22,935 bases of DNA from JAAURS01 sp031362245 (GCA_031362245.1 JANLSD010000338.1:1-22935), one strand, 5' to 3'; shown: positions 1 through 8,320, numbered from the stretch's first letter. Numbers and translations: made by a program. Notes: generated by a model from the sequence alone, not told the origin.

Positions 1-374
1 GCACCAATATCAACAAATATTCCAAATGCCTTCGATGAAGTAACAATTCCTCGAACTTTAGTCCCAAGCTCAAGGGTGTCAATGAATTTATAATATGCTT
101 GCCACTCTTCAACGCTTTGATTAGATATATCAATAGATCTAGAACTTAAAAATAAAATTTCGTCAACACAATTAAAGACAACCGTATCAATCTCTTCTCC
201 GATTTCCAATAACTGTTGTGATCTTTCATCTTCAACACTATGCGCTGTAAGAACAGACTTATAATCTGTCTCTGTCTCTAACAAGACGCGCCCATATTCG
301 TCAAACCCAGAAACCGTAGCTTTTATAGGGCTTCCAATCTTATGAATAAATCTCACTACTTCCCATGAATTCAT
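1..374 (-). CDS. S1-type RNA-binding repeat protein (partial, C-terminus missing)
   Basis: An open frame on the minus strand runs uninterrupted from an ATG at 374 to the left edge, giving about 124 residues. The last visible stretch, LELGTKVRGIVTSSKAFGIF followed by VDIG, is the start of a classic S1 OB-fold: a Gly, then Val-x-Gly-x-Val, then Gly-x-Phe-Val. Two earlier segments starting IGSPIKATVSGFDEYGRVLL and IGEEIDTVVFNC have the same spacing and look like divergent S1-like barrels. S1 domains bind single-stranded RNA or help dock proteins on the ribosome; which applies here cannot be told. An in-frame ATG at 407 is an alternative start; the one at 374 has an AAGGA about 15 bases upstream, which is weak support. 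The in-frame stop at 417-419 bounds the 5' end. The S1 assignment is by motif only. Confidence 0.7.
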   Translation of the reverse strand, partial: MNSWEVVRFIHKIGSPIKATVSGFDEYGRVLLETETDYKSVLTAHSVEDERSQQLLEIGEEIDTVVFNCVDEILFLSSRSIDISNQSVEEWQAYYKFIDTLELGTKVRGIVTSSKAFGIFVDIG

Positions 375-419
375 CACAAAGGCCCCATTCCTTAAATGCA
401 GAGGCATAACTAGTAATTA

Positions 420-497
420 TGCCGATGATGGATGATAACTCCGGCATTATGGGTGTTATCCAACCTGATCCGTATAATTCCGAGATAAGGACACCCA
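420..497. repeat. Overlapping imperfect inverted repeats between two minus-strand genes
   Basis: ATGCCG at 420-425 pairs with CGGCAT at 442-447. Separately, TGGGTGTTATC at 450-460 pairs with GATAAGGACACCCA at 484-497, leaving a 3-base bulge. The stretch lies between the 3' end of the MOSC gene and the start of the S1-repeat gene, so it could form structure in the S1 leader RNA. No T-run marks it as an intrinsic terminator. Function is unknown. Confidence 0.35.
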
Positions 498-532
498 GAA
501 CCGAAAAATTTGATCTTTAGACAAAAAATCAA

Positions 533-1165
533 TCAGACAATCTGCTGCTGGAAATAATTCCGCAAGTCGATCGCCAATGCCGGAACCTCAACAGCCCGAC
601 GCACCAACGCCTCATCCGCCTCACGGGCATAGATTCGGACAATATCTGCAATCGTGACATCGTGCTCATCTCGATAGATCAGCTCGATCGCATCCCCTGC
701 CCCAACCTCACCCTCCTTCACCACCGAGAAATAGATCCCACTCAAACGGCTATCAAGAAACTGCTTCACCATATCGTTTCGCCCAAACTTAAGATTGAGC
801 TTGAAGCATGGGAACCGAGGCTGCGTCACCATCACCTCAGCACTGCCAACGCGAAAGCGATCGCCAATATTCACCGTGGCCTCCGACAACCCTTCAACCG
901 TCAGGTTTTCGCCAAACGCACCCCAAGGGAAGTCCTCATCGGGTTGTTGCCGTCGCCAATAAGCGTAATGCTCAACTGGGTAAGCATAAATCGCTTTCTC
1001 TATGCCACCATGAACCGTGAGATCTGCTTGGCGATCACCATCCAAATTCAGCGATCGCATTTGGATTCGCCCTTCAACGGGTGCTTTGAAAATGCCCGTC
1101 AAGACCGTTTTTCCTTTCCAAATCACCTCACGGGGAAGCCCTACATTCACAGAAATGACTTGCAT
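533..1165 (-). CDS. MOSC domain protein, YiiM-like
   Basis: This 210-residue protein matches the MOSC (molybdenum cofactor sulfurase C-terminal) family, of the YiiM type that protects E. coli against N-hydroxylated base analogues with Moco. Visible landmarks are VHGGIEKAIYAYPVEHYAYW at residues 51-70, FGENLTVEGL at 84-93, and QPRFPCFKLNLKFGRND near 115-131, where Cys120 is the conserved cysteine thought to contact the molybdenum centre. The length is close to E. coli YiiM (about 224). The ATG at 1165 is preceded by GGGGAAG (1171-1177, read on the minus strand) with 5-base spacing, a strong ribosome site. The gene diverges from the GH63 gene. The substrate in this organism is not known. Confidence 0.88.
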   Translation of the reverse strand: MQVISVNVGLPREVIWKGKTVLTGIFKAPVEGRIQMRSLNLDGDRQADLTVHGGIEKAIYAYPVEHYAYWRRQQPDEDFPWGAFGENLTVEGLSEATVNIGDRFRVGSAEVMVTQPRFPCFKLNLKFGRNDMVKQFLDSRLSGIYFSVVKEGEVGAGDAIELIYRDEHDVTIADIVRIYAREADEALVRRAVEVPALAIDLRNYFQQQIV

Positions 1166-1311
1166 TGTTTCTTCCCCTTTGTCTTAATGTCTATGACTCA
1201 ATCTGTCACCCTCATTAACTTTTAATCTTAGCCTCAGACTGACCTAGGCATCCAGATGGATACTTTACCCCATAGAGCCAATCCGCTTGATTGAATGGAG
1301 TGCCCCAAAAG

Positions 1312-3996
1312 ATGGCCAATACAACCGCCGAATCCCAAAGATTAGAAGCCGCTCACGCTCAACAAATCCCTTGGAAAAAGTGGGGACCCTACCTCAGCGA
1401 TCGCCAATGGGGCACCGTCCGCGAGGACTATAGCCCCTTCGGTAGCGCTTGGGACTTCTTCCCCCACGATCATGCCCGCTCCCGTGCCTATCGCTGGGGC
1501 GAAGATGGAATTGCGGGGATTTCTGACGACCAGCAATTACTGTGCTTTGCGATCGCCCTGTGGAATGGCGAAGACCCTATCCTCAAAGAGCGACTATTTG
1601 GACTAACAGGCAACGAAGGCAATCACGGCGAAGATGTCAAAGAGTACTACTTTTACTTAGATAGTACTCCCACCCACTCCTATTTAAAAGCGCTCTATAA
1701 GTATCCCCATCAAGCCTATCCCTACGACCAGCTTGTCGCAGAGAATCAGCGTCGCAGTCGCCAAGAGCCAGAATTTGAGTTACTGGATACGGGAGTCTTT
1801 AATGAAAATCGCTACTGTGACGTATTCGTTGAGTACGCTAAGCATACGCCTGAAGACATTCTGATCCAAATTACTGTTACCAATCGAGGGCCAGAAGCGA
1901 AAACTCTGCACTTACTACCCACCCTCTGGTTTCGGAACACTTGGTCTTGGGACAAAACCATAGAGAAACCTAACCTGAAGTTCCAGCAGACTAATGCTGA
2001 GGGGGCAGTGATTGAAACAACCCATCCTAGCCTCGGCAAGCGCTGGCTGTATTGCCAAAGTGGAAATGGCAACGCTTTTCTCTTCACTGAAAATGAAACC
2101 AATGAACACCTTCTGTTTGGAGGCGATAATCTGACCCCCTACGTCAAAGACGGCATTAATAACGCAGTCGTCAACGGACAGATGCTGGGCATCAACCCAG
2201 ACCAAACGGGCACCAAATGCGCCGCAGACTATGTGCTAACCCTTGGGCCAAATGAAACGCAAACCATTCGACTCCGACTTTGTGATAAGCCCAACCTAGC
2301 CCAACCCCTCGGCAGCGAATTTGAAACAATCTGGAAAACCCGCGTTCAAGAAGCGGATGCGTTTTACCAAGACCTCGCGCCCGTTCCCATCAGTGACGAT
2401 CTGCACAACATTCAGCGCCAAGCCTTTGCGGGGATGCTCTGGAGCAAACAGTATTACGCCTACAGCATCGAAAATTGGATTGCAGGCGACCCCGCCACAC
2501 CAACCCCGCCACCCGAACGCAAGCGTGGACGCAATGCCCAATGGGTTCACTTCGATGCCGCTGAAATTCTCTCTATGCCTGACAAGTGGGAATATCCTTG
2601 GTTTGCCGCCTGGGATCTCGCCTTTCACGCCATTCCCCTAGCTTTAATAGATCCAGAATTTGCTAAAGCCCAATTAGACTTGATCACGCGGGAGTGGTAC
2701 ATGCATCCCAACGGTCAACTCCCAGCCTACGAATGGGCTTTTGGCGACGTGAATCCGCCCGTTCATGCCTGGGCGACTTGGCGGGTTTACAAGATTGAGC
2801 AAAAGAAGACGGGGAAAGGCGATCGCCAGTTTCTAGAGCGCGTCTTCCAAAAGCTGTTGCTGAACTTTACCTGGTGGGTCAACCGTAAAGATATTCATGG
2901 CAACAACGTTTTTGAAGGCGGGTTTTTGGGGTTAGATAACATAGGCGTCTTTGATCGCAGTGCTCCGTTACCCACAGGCGGAAGACTAGAGCAATCCGAC
3001 GGCACAAGCTGGATGGCGATGTATTCCCTCAATATGTTGACCATGGCCTTAGAGCTGGCCCTCGAAAATCCAGTGTACGAAGACATTGCGACCAAGTTCT
3101 TCGAGCACTTTATTTACATAGCAGCGGCAATGGATCGCATTGGTGTCGATGATGACAATCTGTGGGATGACCAGGATGGCTTTTTCTACGATGTGCTGGA
3201 ATTGCCCAATGGCAAATCCATTCGCCTCAAGGTTCGCTCAATGGTGGGATTAATACCCCTCTTTGCGGTGAGCACCATCGAACCCGATCTGTTGAATCGT
3301 CTACCTGCCTTCAAGGGGCGATTAGAGTGGTTTATACAAAACCGTCCCCATCTAGCGCACAAAATTGCTTGTATGGAAACGCCAGGGATTGGTGCAAGAA
3401 GGCTTTTGGCGATCGCCTCCCCAACCAAACTCAAACGCATCCTCCAAAAAATGTTGGATGAAACCGAATTCTTCAGCGCACACGGCATCCGTGCCCTATC
3501 CAAAATCCACGATGAGCAGCCCTATGTTTTCGACGTGGATGGCGCTCAATTCCGCGTCAATTACGAGCCTGCTGAATCTAGCAGCGGCTTGTTTGGAGGA
3601 AATTCCAACTGGCGCGGCCCAGTGTGGTTTCCGGTCAATTTCTTGCTCATTGAGTCCTTGCAAAAATTCCATCACTACCTGGGAGATGATTTCACCGTGG
3701 AATGTCCAACGAGATCTGGACAAATGATGACCCTTTGGGAAGTAGCCTCAGAACTCTCACAACGCCTCATCCAAATTTTCGCCAAGGATTCGACGGGACA
3801 AAGACCTGCCTATGGGGGAACCGATACGTTCCAACACGATCCGCACTGGAAAGATTTGATATTGTTTCACGAATACTTCCACGGCGATAATGGCGCTGGG
3901 ATTGGAGCCAGCCACCAAACCGGATGGACAGGATTAGTCGCTAAACTGATTCAGCAATTTGGCGAATACGAAGAACAGCAAAAAGCACCTGACTGA
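1312..3996 (+). CDS. GH63/MGH1-like glucosidase
   Basis: This 894-residue protein is a cytosolic glycoside hydrolase of the clan that includes processing glucosidase (GH63) and bacterial mannosyl/glucosylglycerate hydrolases. It should hydrolyse alpha-glucosidic (or mannosidic) bonds by inversion. The N-terminal half is a beta-rich domain (WGPYLSDRQWGTVREDYSP near its start). The (alpha/alpha)6 catalytic part begins around residue 420 with EYPWFAAWDLAFH (Asp435 in the WD motif), then SDGTSWMAMYSLNML (Asp563) and near the C-terminus EYFHGDNGAGIGASHQTGWT (from Glu854). These acidic residues are the likely catalytic ones, by family pattern only. A TTG at 1291 would add seven residues; the ATG at 1312 is preferred, with GGAG at 1297-1300. 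No signal peptide is seen. The 34-base gap to egtD suggests one operon. The true substrate is unknown. Confidence 0.85.
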   Translation: MANTTAESQRLEAAHAQQIPWKKWGPYLSDRQWGTVREDYSPFGSAWDFFPHDHARSRAYRWGEDGIAGISDDQQLLCFAIALWNGEDPILKERLFGLTGNEGNHGEDVKEYYFYLDSTPTHSYLKALYKYPHQAYPYDQLVAENQRRSRQEPEFELLDTGVFNENRYCDVFVEYAKHTPEDILIQITVTNRGPEAKTLHLLPTLWFRNTWSWDKTIEKPNLKFQQTNAEGAVIETTHPSLGKRWLYCQSGNGNAFLFTENETNEHLLFGGDNLTPYVKDGINNAVVNGQMLGINPDQTGTKCAADYVLTLGPNETQTIRLRLCDKPNLAQPLGSEFETIWKTRVQEADAFYQDLAPVPISDDLHNIQRQAFAGMLWSKQYYAYSIENWIAGDPATPTPPPERKRGRNAQWVHFDAAEILSMPDKWEYPWFAAWDLAFHAIPLALIDPEFAKAQLDLITREWYMHPNGQLPAYEWAFGDVNPPVHAWATWRVYKIEQKKTGKGDRQFLERVFQKLLLNFTWWVNRKDIHGNNVFEGGFLGLDNIGVFDRSAPLPTGGRLEQSDGTSWMAMYSLNMLTMALELALENPVYEDIATKFFEHFIYIAAAMDRIGVDDDNLWDDQDGFFYDVLELPNGKSIRLKVRSMVGLIPLFAVSTIEPDLLNRLPAFKGRLEWFIQNRPHLAHKIACMETPGIGARRLLAIASPTKLKRILQKMLDETEFFSAHGIRALSKIHDEQPYVFDVDGAQFRVNYEPAESSSGLFGGNSNWRGPVWFPVNFLLIESLQKFHHYLGDDFTVECPTRSGQMMTLWEVASELSQRLIQIFAKDSTGQRPAYGGTDTFQHDPHWKDLILFHEYFHGDNGAGIGASHQTGWTGLVAKLIQQFGEYEEQQKAPD

Positions 3997-4030
3997 AGAA
4001 AAACCGCTGATTAATACAGGAGATATCTAA

Positions 4031-5047
4031 GTGCAGACCAGACAAACAGAAAATTCGCGCTTTAGCTGGATTCCGTTGAATTCATCCGATGCAGCCGCCG
4101 CTGAAGGTGCTGACGTGATTGCGGGACTCAGCCAAACGTCTAAAACGTTGCCCTGCCGCTATTTTTACGATGATATTGGCTCAGCACTCTTTGAGCAAAT
4201 CTGCGACCAGCCCGAATATTATCCAACTCGCACCGAACAGGCTCTTCTAGAAGCCCACGCCTCAGACATTGCCCGTCTGACAGGGCCGTGTGAATTGATA
4301 GAGCTAGGCAGCGGCAGCTCCCGTAAAACCCGCCTGCTCCTGGATGCCTATAGCCAAATCGACCATCACCTGCAATACTTTCCCATTGACGTCAGTGCAG
4401 GGATTCTCAAAACCACCGCTTTAGATTTGTTGCAGCAGTACCCAGCCCTGCGGCTTTGCGGACTCGCTGGAACCTATGAGCAGGCGCTTGCCCAACTGCC
4501 CCGCACCAGTCTCAAGAACCGAATGCTCATTTTCTTGGGCAGCACCCTTGGCAATTTGAACGAAGCAGAGTGCAATGATTTCCTCACCCTTATTCATAAA
4601 GCCCTACAGCCTGGAGAATTTTTTCTGCTTGGTGTAGATTTGCAAAAGCCAGCACCAATTCTAGAAGCAGCCTATAACGATGACAAAGGCATCACGGCGG
4701 CCTTTAACCTCAATATGTTGTCTCATCTCAATCGCCAATTTCAGGGGGACTTTGACCCTGAACAGTTTCGGCATTTGGCGTTCTACAACCCCGTTGAGCA
4801 TCGCATAGAAATGCATCTCAAAAGTTTGAACCCTCAAACCGTCATTCTTCAAGACCTGAATGCCCAGTTTTCATTTGATGCTGGAGAAACGATTCGGACT
4901 GAGATTTCTCGGAAGTTTCATTTACCCACGCTCACAACCGTTCTGGAAAACAAGGCGATCGCACCTTTAAAAACCTGGACTGACCCTAAGGGTTGGTTTG
5001 CGCTATTGCTCTGTCAGCGACAATGTGTAAATCAGGATTGCCCATGA
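4031..5047 (+). CDS. egtD: L-histidine N-alpha-methyltransferase EgtD
   Basis: EgtD transfers three methyl groups from SAM to histidine, giving hercynine, the first intermediate of ergothioneine. The 338-residue protein has the family signature CRYFYDDIGSALFEQI (42-57), the SAM-binding ELGSGSSRKT (91-100) and FPIDVS (117-122), FLGSTLGNL (168-176), and AYNDDKGITAAFN (214-226). From memory of the M. smegmatis enzyme (Gly161, Asn166, Tyr206, Glu282, Ser284 contact histidine), the same spacing picks out Gly170, Asn175, Tyr215, Glu291 and Ser293 here, so the histidine pocket looks intact. Translation starts at a GTG, with AGGAGAT at 4018-4024 six bases upstream. No EgtB, EgtA, EgtC or EgtE gene lies nearby, so the later steps must be encoded elsewhere. 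Confidence 0.93.
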   Translation: MQTRQTENSRFSWIPLNSSDAAAAEGADVIAGLSQTSKTLPCRYFYDDIGSALFEQICDQPEYYPTRTEQALLEAHASDIARLTGPCELIELGSGSSRKTRLLLDAYSQIDHHLQYFPIDVSAGILKTTALDLLQQYPALRLCGLAGTYEQALAQLPRTSLKNRMLIFLGSTLGNLNEAECNDFLTLIHKALQPGEFFLLGVDLQKPAPILEAAYNDDKGITAAFNLNMLSHLNRQFQGDFDPEQFRHLAFYNPVEHRIEMHLKSLNPQTVILQDLNAQFSFDAGETIRTEISRKFHLPTLTTVLENKAIAPLKTWTDPKGWFALLLCQRQCVNQDCP

Positions 5048-5079
5048 ACCGCCTAATTTAAGGAAACACTACTCCTAAA

Positions 5080-5424
5080 ATGGAAGACTTGTTTAAGTTA
5101 TGGACTGCCTATCTAGCCGTAGGGATAGAAGCCAGTGCTGGGGCAATCATTGGCCTAGCAGCACTTGAAGCAATTTATAAAGCATTGAGGCTGTTCTTTA
5201 CTCGAAGGCGATCGCCCGATGAACTCAAAGAAGAAATCCGCTTAAATTTTGGTGGGTGGCTATCCCTAGCTTTAGAATTTGAGCTGGCAGCAGATATTTT
5301 GCGAACCGCAATCTCTCCAGGCTGGACTGAAATTGGACAACTGGGCGCAATTGTTGTCCTCCGAACAGCACTCAACTTTTTCCTGCAAATGGAGATTGAA
5401 AAGGCTGCAAAACGGAAGCAATAA
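5080..5424 (+). CDS. DUF1622-type small membrane protein
   Basis: This 114-residue protein has a hydrophobic N-terminal segment (about residues 8-32, with Gly-Ile-Glu-Ala-Ser and Ile-Ile-Gly-Leu), a charged loop RRRSPDELKEEIRLNFGGWL, then LALEFELAADILRTAISPGW and a second hydrophobic segment around 90-104 (GAIVVLRTALNFFL). The Glu-Phe-Glu-Leu-Ala-Ala-Asp-Ile and Arg-Thr-Ala-Leu-Asn patterns match the DUF1622 family of small inner-membrane proteins of unknown role. It follows egtD by 32 bases on the same strand and could be co-transcribed. AAGGA at 5060-5064 is rather far (15 bases) from the ATG. A transporter or regulatory role is possible but unsupported. Confidence 0.75.
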   Translation: MEDLFKLWTAYLAVGIEASAGAIIGLAALEAIYKALRLFFTRRRSPDELKEEIRLNFGGWLSLALEFELAADILRTAISPGWTEIGQLGAIVVLRTALNFFLQMEIEKAAKRKQ

Positions 5425-5718
5425 AAACTGCGATCACATTCCATCCAAAACTTCATAATTGATTTCTATCGTTACGACGTGAGTGAACGCTTTTAGCATC
5501 GCAACATTTAGATTTTCATGAAAGAACTATGAATTTCTCATTTAAGCTTCATCTTCTCGGTCGTAAATGAAGTCAGGATTGAATTTGCAATCCAGACAGC
5601 TCAATTACAGGCTCTAAGTGTTCAAAAGCTACGCTGGCAAGCATCTTCAGCTAGTTCATCGCACTCTTGCCGAGTAATACATATAAACGATTAATGTCGT
5701 ACAAAGGAATATTGATTT
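5425..5718. other. Intergenic leader upstream of the SDR gene, with a hairpin
   Basis: No gene of useful length is seen in these 294 bases; the longest plausible plus-strand frame found is only 13 codons. The best structure is a hairpin: GTCAGGATTG at 5572-5581 pairs with CAATCCAGAC at 5588-5597 with one mismatch and a 6-base loop. AAAGGA at 5703-5708 is the ribosome site for the SDR gene. The stretch is AT-rich near its 3' end (ATACATATAAAC at 5678-5689), and a promoter is likely here, but no clean -35/-10 pair was found. Confidence 0.4.
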
Positions 5719-6519
5719 ATGAAAAAGCTTGAAGGTAAAGTCGCCCTCGTGACAGGCAGTAGTCAAGGTATTGGGCAAGGTATTGTTCTAAAGCTTGCTG
5801 AAGAAGGCGCAGATGTTGTGATTAACTATCGCTCCCATCCCGAAGGCGCGGAAGCCACACTAGCGCAAGTTCAGGCCATTGGCGGGAATTGCTTCACGGC
5901 AATGTGTCCTAAATCAATGGGCTATACCCTTCAGGCTGACTTGGGGAGTGTAGAGGAGGTTCGCCAACTGATAGCCAGTAGTATTGAACATTTTGGCAAG
6001 CTAGATATTCTGGTAAATAATGCTGGGATTGAGAAACATGCCCCGTTCTGGGATGCCTCCGAAGCGGATTACGATGCTGTAATGAACGTCAATTTGAAGG
6101 GTGTTTTCTTCGCGACGCAAGCCTTCGTCCAGCATCTGATTGAGACGAAACGGACTGGCAAAATTATCAATATCAGCTCCGTTCATGAAGAGTTACCATT
6201 CCCAAACTTTACGGCCTACTGTGCCAGTAAGGGTGGCTTAAAAATGTTGACCCGCAATTTGTCCGTGGAGTTGGGCGCACTGGGTATCACGATTAACAAT
6301 GTGGCACCCGGAGCCATTGAAACTCCGATTAATACAAAACTCCTCAATGATCCAGCAAAGTTGGGTGCACTGCTTAACAACATTCCCCTCGGTCGGCTAG
6401 GCCAACCTAAAGATGTTGCGTCTCTCGTCGCATTTTTGGCTTCGGAAGATGCGGGCTACATTACGGGTAGCACCTTTTTTGTAGATGGTGGGTTGCTTTG
6501 GAATTATCAGGAGCAATAA
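5719..6519 (+). CDS. SDR oxidoreductase, glucose-1-dehydrogenase type
   Basis: This 266-residue protein is a classical short-chain dehydrogenase using NAD(P). It shows the nucleotide-binding TGSSQGIG (12-19), NNAG (100-103), and the catalytic Ser154, Tyr167 and Lys171 in SSVHEELP and YCASK. The SSVHE motif and the C-terminal ITGSTFFVDGGLLWNYQEQ resemble bacterial glucose 1-dehydrogenases, but the true substrate is unknown. Between GGN (55-57) and LQADLGS (71-77) there is an insertion of about 11 residues carrying two cysteines (CFTAMCPKSMG), where most relatives run straight from the GG turn to the strand before ADL. AAAGGA lies 10 bases before the ATG. The GMC oxidoreductase gene starts 85 bases downstream on the same strand, suggesting a shared oxidative pathway. 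Confidence 0.88.
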   Translation: MKKLEGKVALVTGSSQGIGQGIVLKLAEEGADVVINYRSHPEGAEATLAQVQAIGGNCFTAMCPKSMGYTLQADLGSVEEVRQLIASSIEHFGKLDILVNNAGIEKHAPFWDASEADYDAVMNVNLKGVFFATQAFVQHLIETKRTGKIINISSVHEELPFPNFTAYCASKGGLKMLTRNLSVELGALGITINNVAPGAIETPINTKLLNDPAKLGALLNNIPLGRLGQPKDVASLVAFLASEDAGYITGSTFFVDGGLLWNYQEQ

Positions 6520-6604
6520 TTATGCCCCGTATTCCCTTATTTATTCCGGTGATTTGGGGAATGCTGCTTCAGATCTCATTCCTCTTGAAATATGGAGAAC
6601 AAAA

Positions 6605-8186
6605 ATGTCAATAGACACACATTACGACCTGATTATTATCGGGACAGGGGCGGGCGGCGGTACGCTTGCTTATCGAATGGCTCAAAGCGGCAAAAAGATT
6701 TTAATTCTAGAACGTGGGCCATTCTTGCCTAGAGAGAAAGATAACTGGAACACTAAGGTTGTGTTTAATAGCGATCGCTACCACAACCCTGAAGTCTGGT
6801 ACGACAAAGACGGAAAAGAACTCCATCCCGGCATGAGCTACTCTGTGGGGGGGGAATACCAAAGTTTACGGTGCGGCGCTATTCCGCCTGAGAGAGCAAG
6901 ATTTTGAGGCTTATCAACATAAAGATGGCATCTCTCCCGCATGGCCCCTGAAGTACAAAGACTTTGAACCCTATTATGTGCAAGCCGAAACACTCTATCA
7001 GGTGCATGGCAACAGTGGAGAAGATCCTACCGAACCTTTCCGAAGTGCAGACTATACATACCCTGCGGTGAGTCATGAACCTCGGATCCAAGAAGTTTCG
7101 GATATCCTCAAAAGCAAAGGCTTAAATCCCTATCACACCCCTGTCGGCATTCGCCTCAACGAAGCGCAACGGTACTTGAGCGAATGTATTCGCTGTAGTA
7201 CTTGTGATGGATTTCCCTGTTTGGTTCATGCTAAGTCCGATGCTGAGGTGAGTTCGGTTCGCCCTGTGATGGGTCAGGAAAATGTCACGCTACTCACCGA
7301 AGCTAAGGTGCTAAAGCTCCATACCGATCCATCTGGGCAAAAAATCGACCGTGTGGAAGTGGAAGTTCGTGATCCTGAGTCGGGACAGGTGCAGGTGCAA
7401 CAGTTTTCTGGGGATGTGGTGGCGATCGCCTGTGGAGCCGTCAACTCTTCTGTGCTGCTGCTCAAATCTGCCAACGAACAACATCCCAACGGGTTAGCGA
7501 ACAGTTCCGGCTTGGTGGGACGCAATTTTATGAAACATGTGTTGGGTTCTGTGATTGGCGTGAGTAAAAAGCCCAACCCAACCACGTTCCAGAAAACACT
7601 GTCGATTAACGACTTTTACTGGGGTGAGAAAGGCTACGACTATCCCCTGGGACAAATCCAAACCTTAGGCAAAGTCAGTAAAGAAGCCCTGGAAGGCAAT
7701 GCCGCAGCCTATGCACCCCTAACCCCAGAGGAAGTTGCCAGTCATTCCATCGATTGGTGGCTAACGGTAGAAGATTTGCCCGATCCCAACAATCAGATCC
7801 GCGTGGATGGTGACAAAATCATCCTTGACTACACCGAGAATAATTCTGAAGTCTATGATCGCCTGGAACAACGCTGGATCGAAATCTTGAAATCTATTGA
7901 ATGTGGTCAGAACATTATGCCCAACTGTTCCTATTTTGTGGGCGCGGGTAAAACCTACACGGGCAAATTGCCTTTGGATGGGGTTGGGCATCAAGTGGGT
8001 ACCTGTCGTTTTGGGGAAGATCCTGCTACCTCAGTCTTGGATCTCAACTGCCGCACCCACGATATTGATAATCTCTATGTGGTGGATGGGAGTTTCTTCT
8101 GCTCCAGCGGAGCCGTAAATCCCACGTTGACGATTATCGCCAATGCGTTAAGAGTGGGCGATCACCTCAACGAGCAAATGAAATAA
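6605..8186 (+). pseudogene. GMC family FAD oxidoreductase, interrupted by a +1 frameshift
   Basis: Two adjoining frames form one GMC (glucose-methanol-choline) oxidoreductase. The first (6605-6907) begins MSIDTHYDLIIIGTGAGGG, the FAD-binding GxGxxG of the Rossmann fold, and ends in unrelated residues after SYSVGG. The second resumes NTKVYGAALFRLREQDFEAY directly at 6855 and runs to 8186. It ends with the GMC C-terminal domain: VGHQVGTCRFGEDP (catalytic His region), then VVDGSFFCSSGAVNPTLTI (catalytic Asn region). Removing one G from the run at 6847-6854 restores a 526-residue protein. A cluster Cys-x2-Cys-x2-Cys-x4-Cys (7185-7220; residues 194-205 of the repaired protein) is unusual for GMC enzymes. 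GGAG at 6594-6597 fits the ATG. The break may be a sequencing error, a real mutation or slippage. Confidence 0.85.
6847..6854 (+). other. G8 homopolymer at the frameshift site
   Basis: Eight consecutive G lie inside the codons for SVGG of the GMC gene. Seven G would read Ser-Val-Gly-Gly-Asn-Thr-Lys-Val-Tyr-Gly-Ala and keep the frame open to the normal C-terminus. Eight G lead to a stop at 6905-6907. Homopolymer runs are hot spots both for sequencing error and for replication or transcription slippage. Confidence 0.9.
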
Positions 8187-8220
8187 GGTCATTTCTGACA
8201 TTATAACTGTCAATAACTCT

Positions 8221-8250
8221 GGAAGGGCGCAATGCCTTGCGCTCCTACAA
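8221..8250. repeat. GC-rich palindromic interspersed repeat
   Basis: AGGGCGCAA (from 8224) and TTGCGCTCCT (to 8246) form a hairpin with a 4-base loop and one bulge, followed by ACAA. This GTAGGAGCGCAA-type palindrome resembles short interspersed palindromes that are common between genes in cyanobacteria. It sits 34 bases after the GMC stop and could act as a transcription end or mRNA-stabilising element. There is no T-run, so a standard intrinsic terminator is not supported. Confidence 0.55.
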
Positions 8251-8320
8251 TGCGGTAACTTCTTTGCAAGAAATCGCCTAAACGCAACTATTCCTAGACT
8301 TTTGTCCTTACAACACTGTG

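Noticed and set aside
662..1225. Long plus-strand frame (187 codons) opposite the MOSC gene
   Set aside because: It lies almost wholly antisense to a gene with clear family motifs and shows no domain character of its own.
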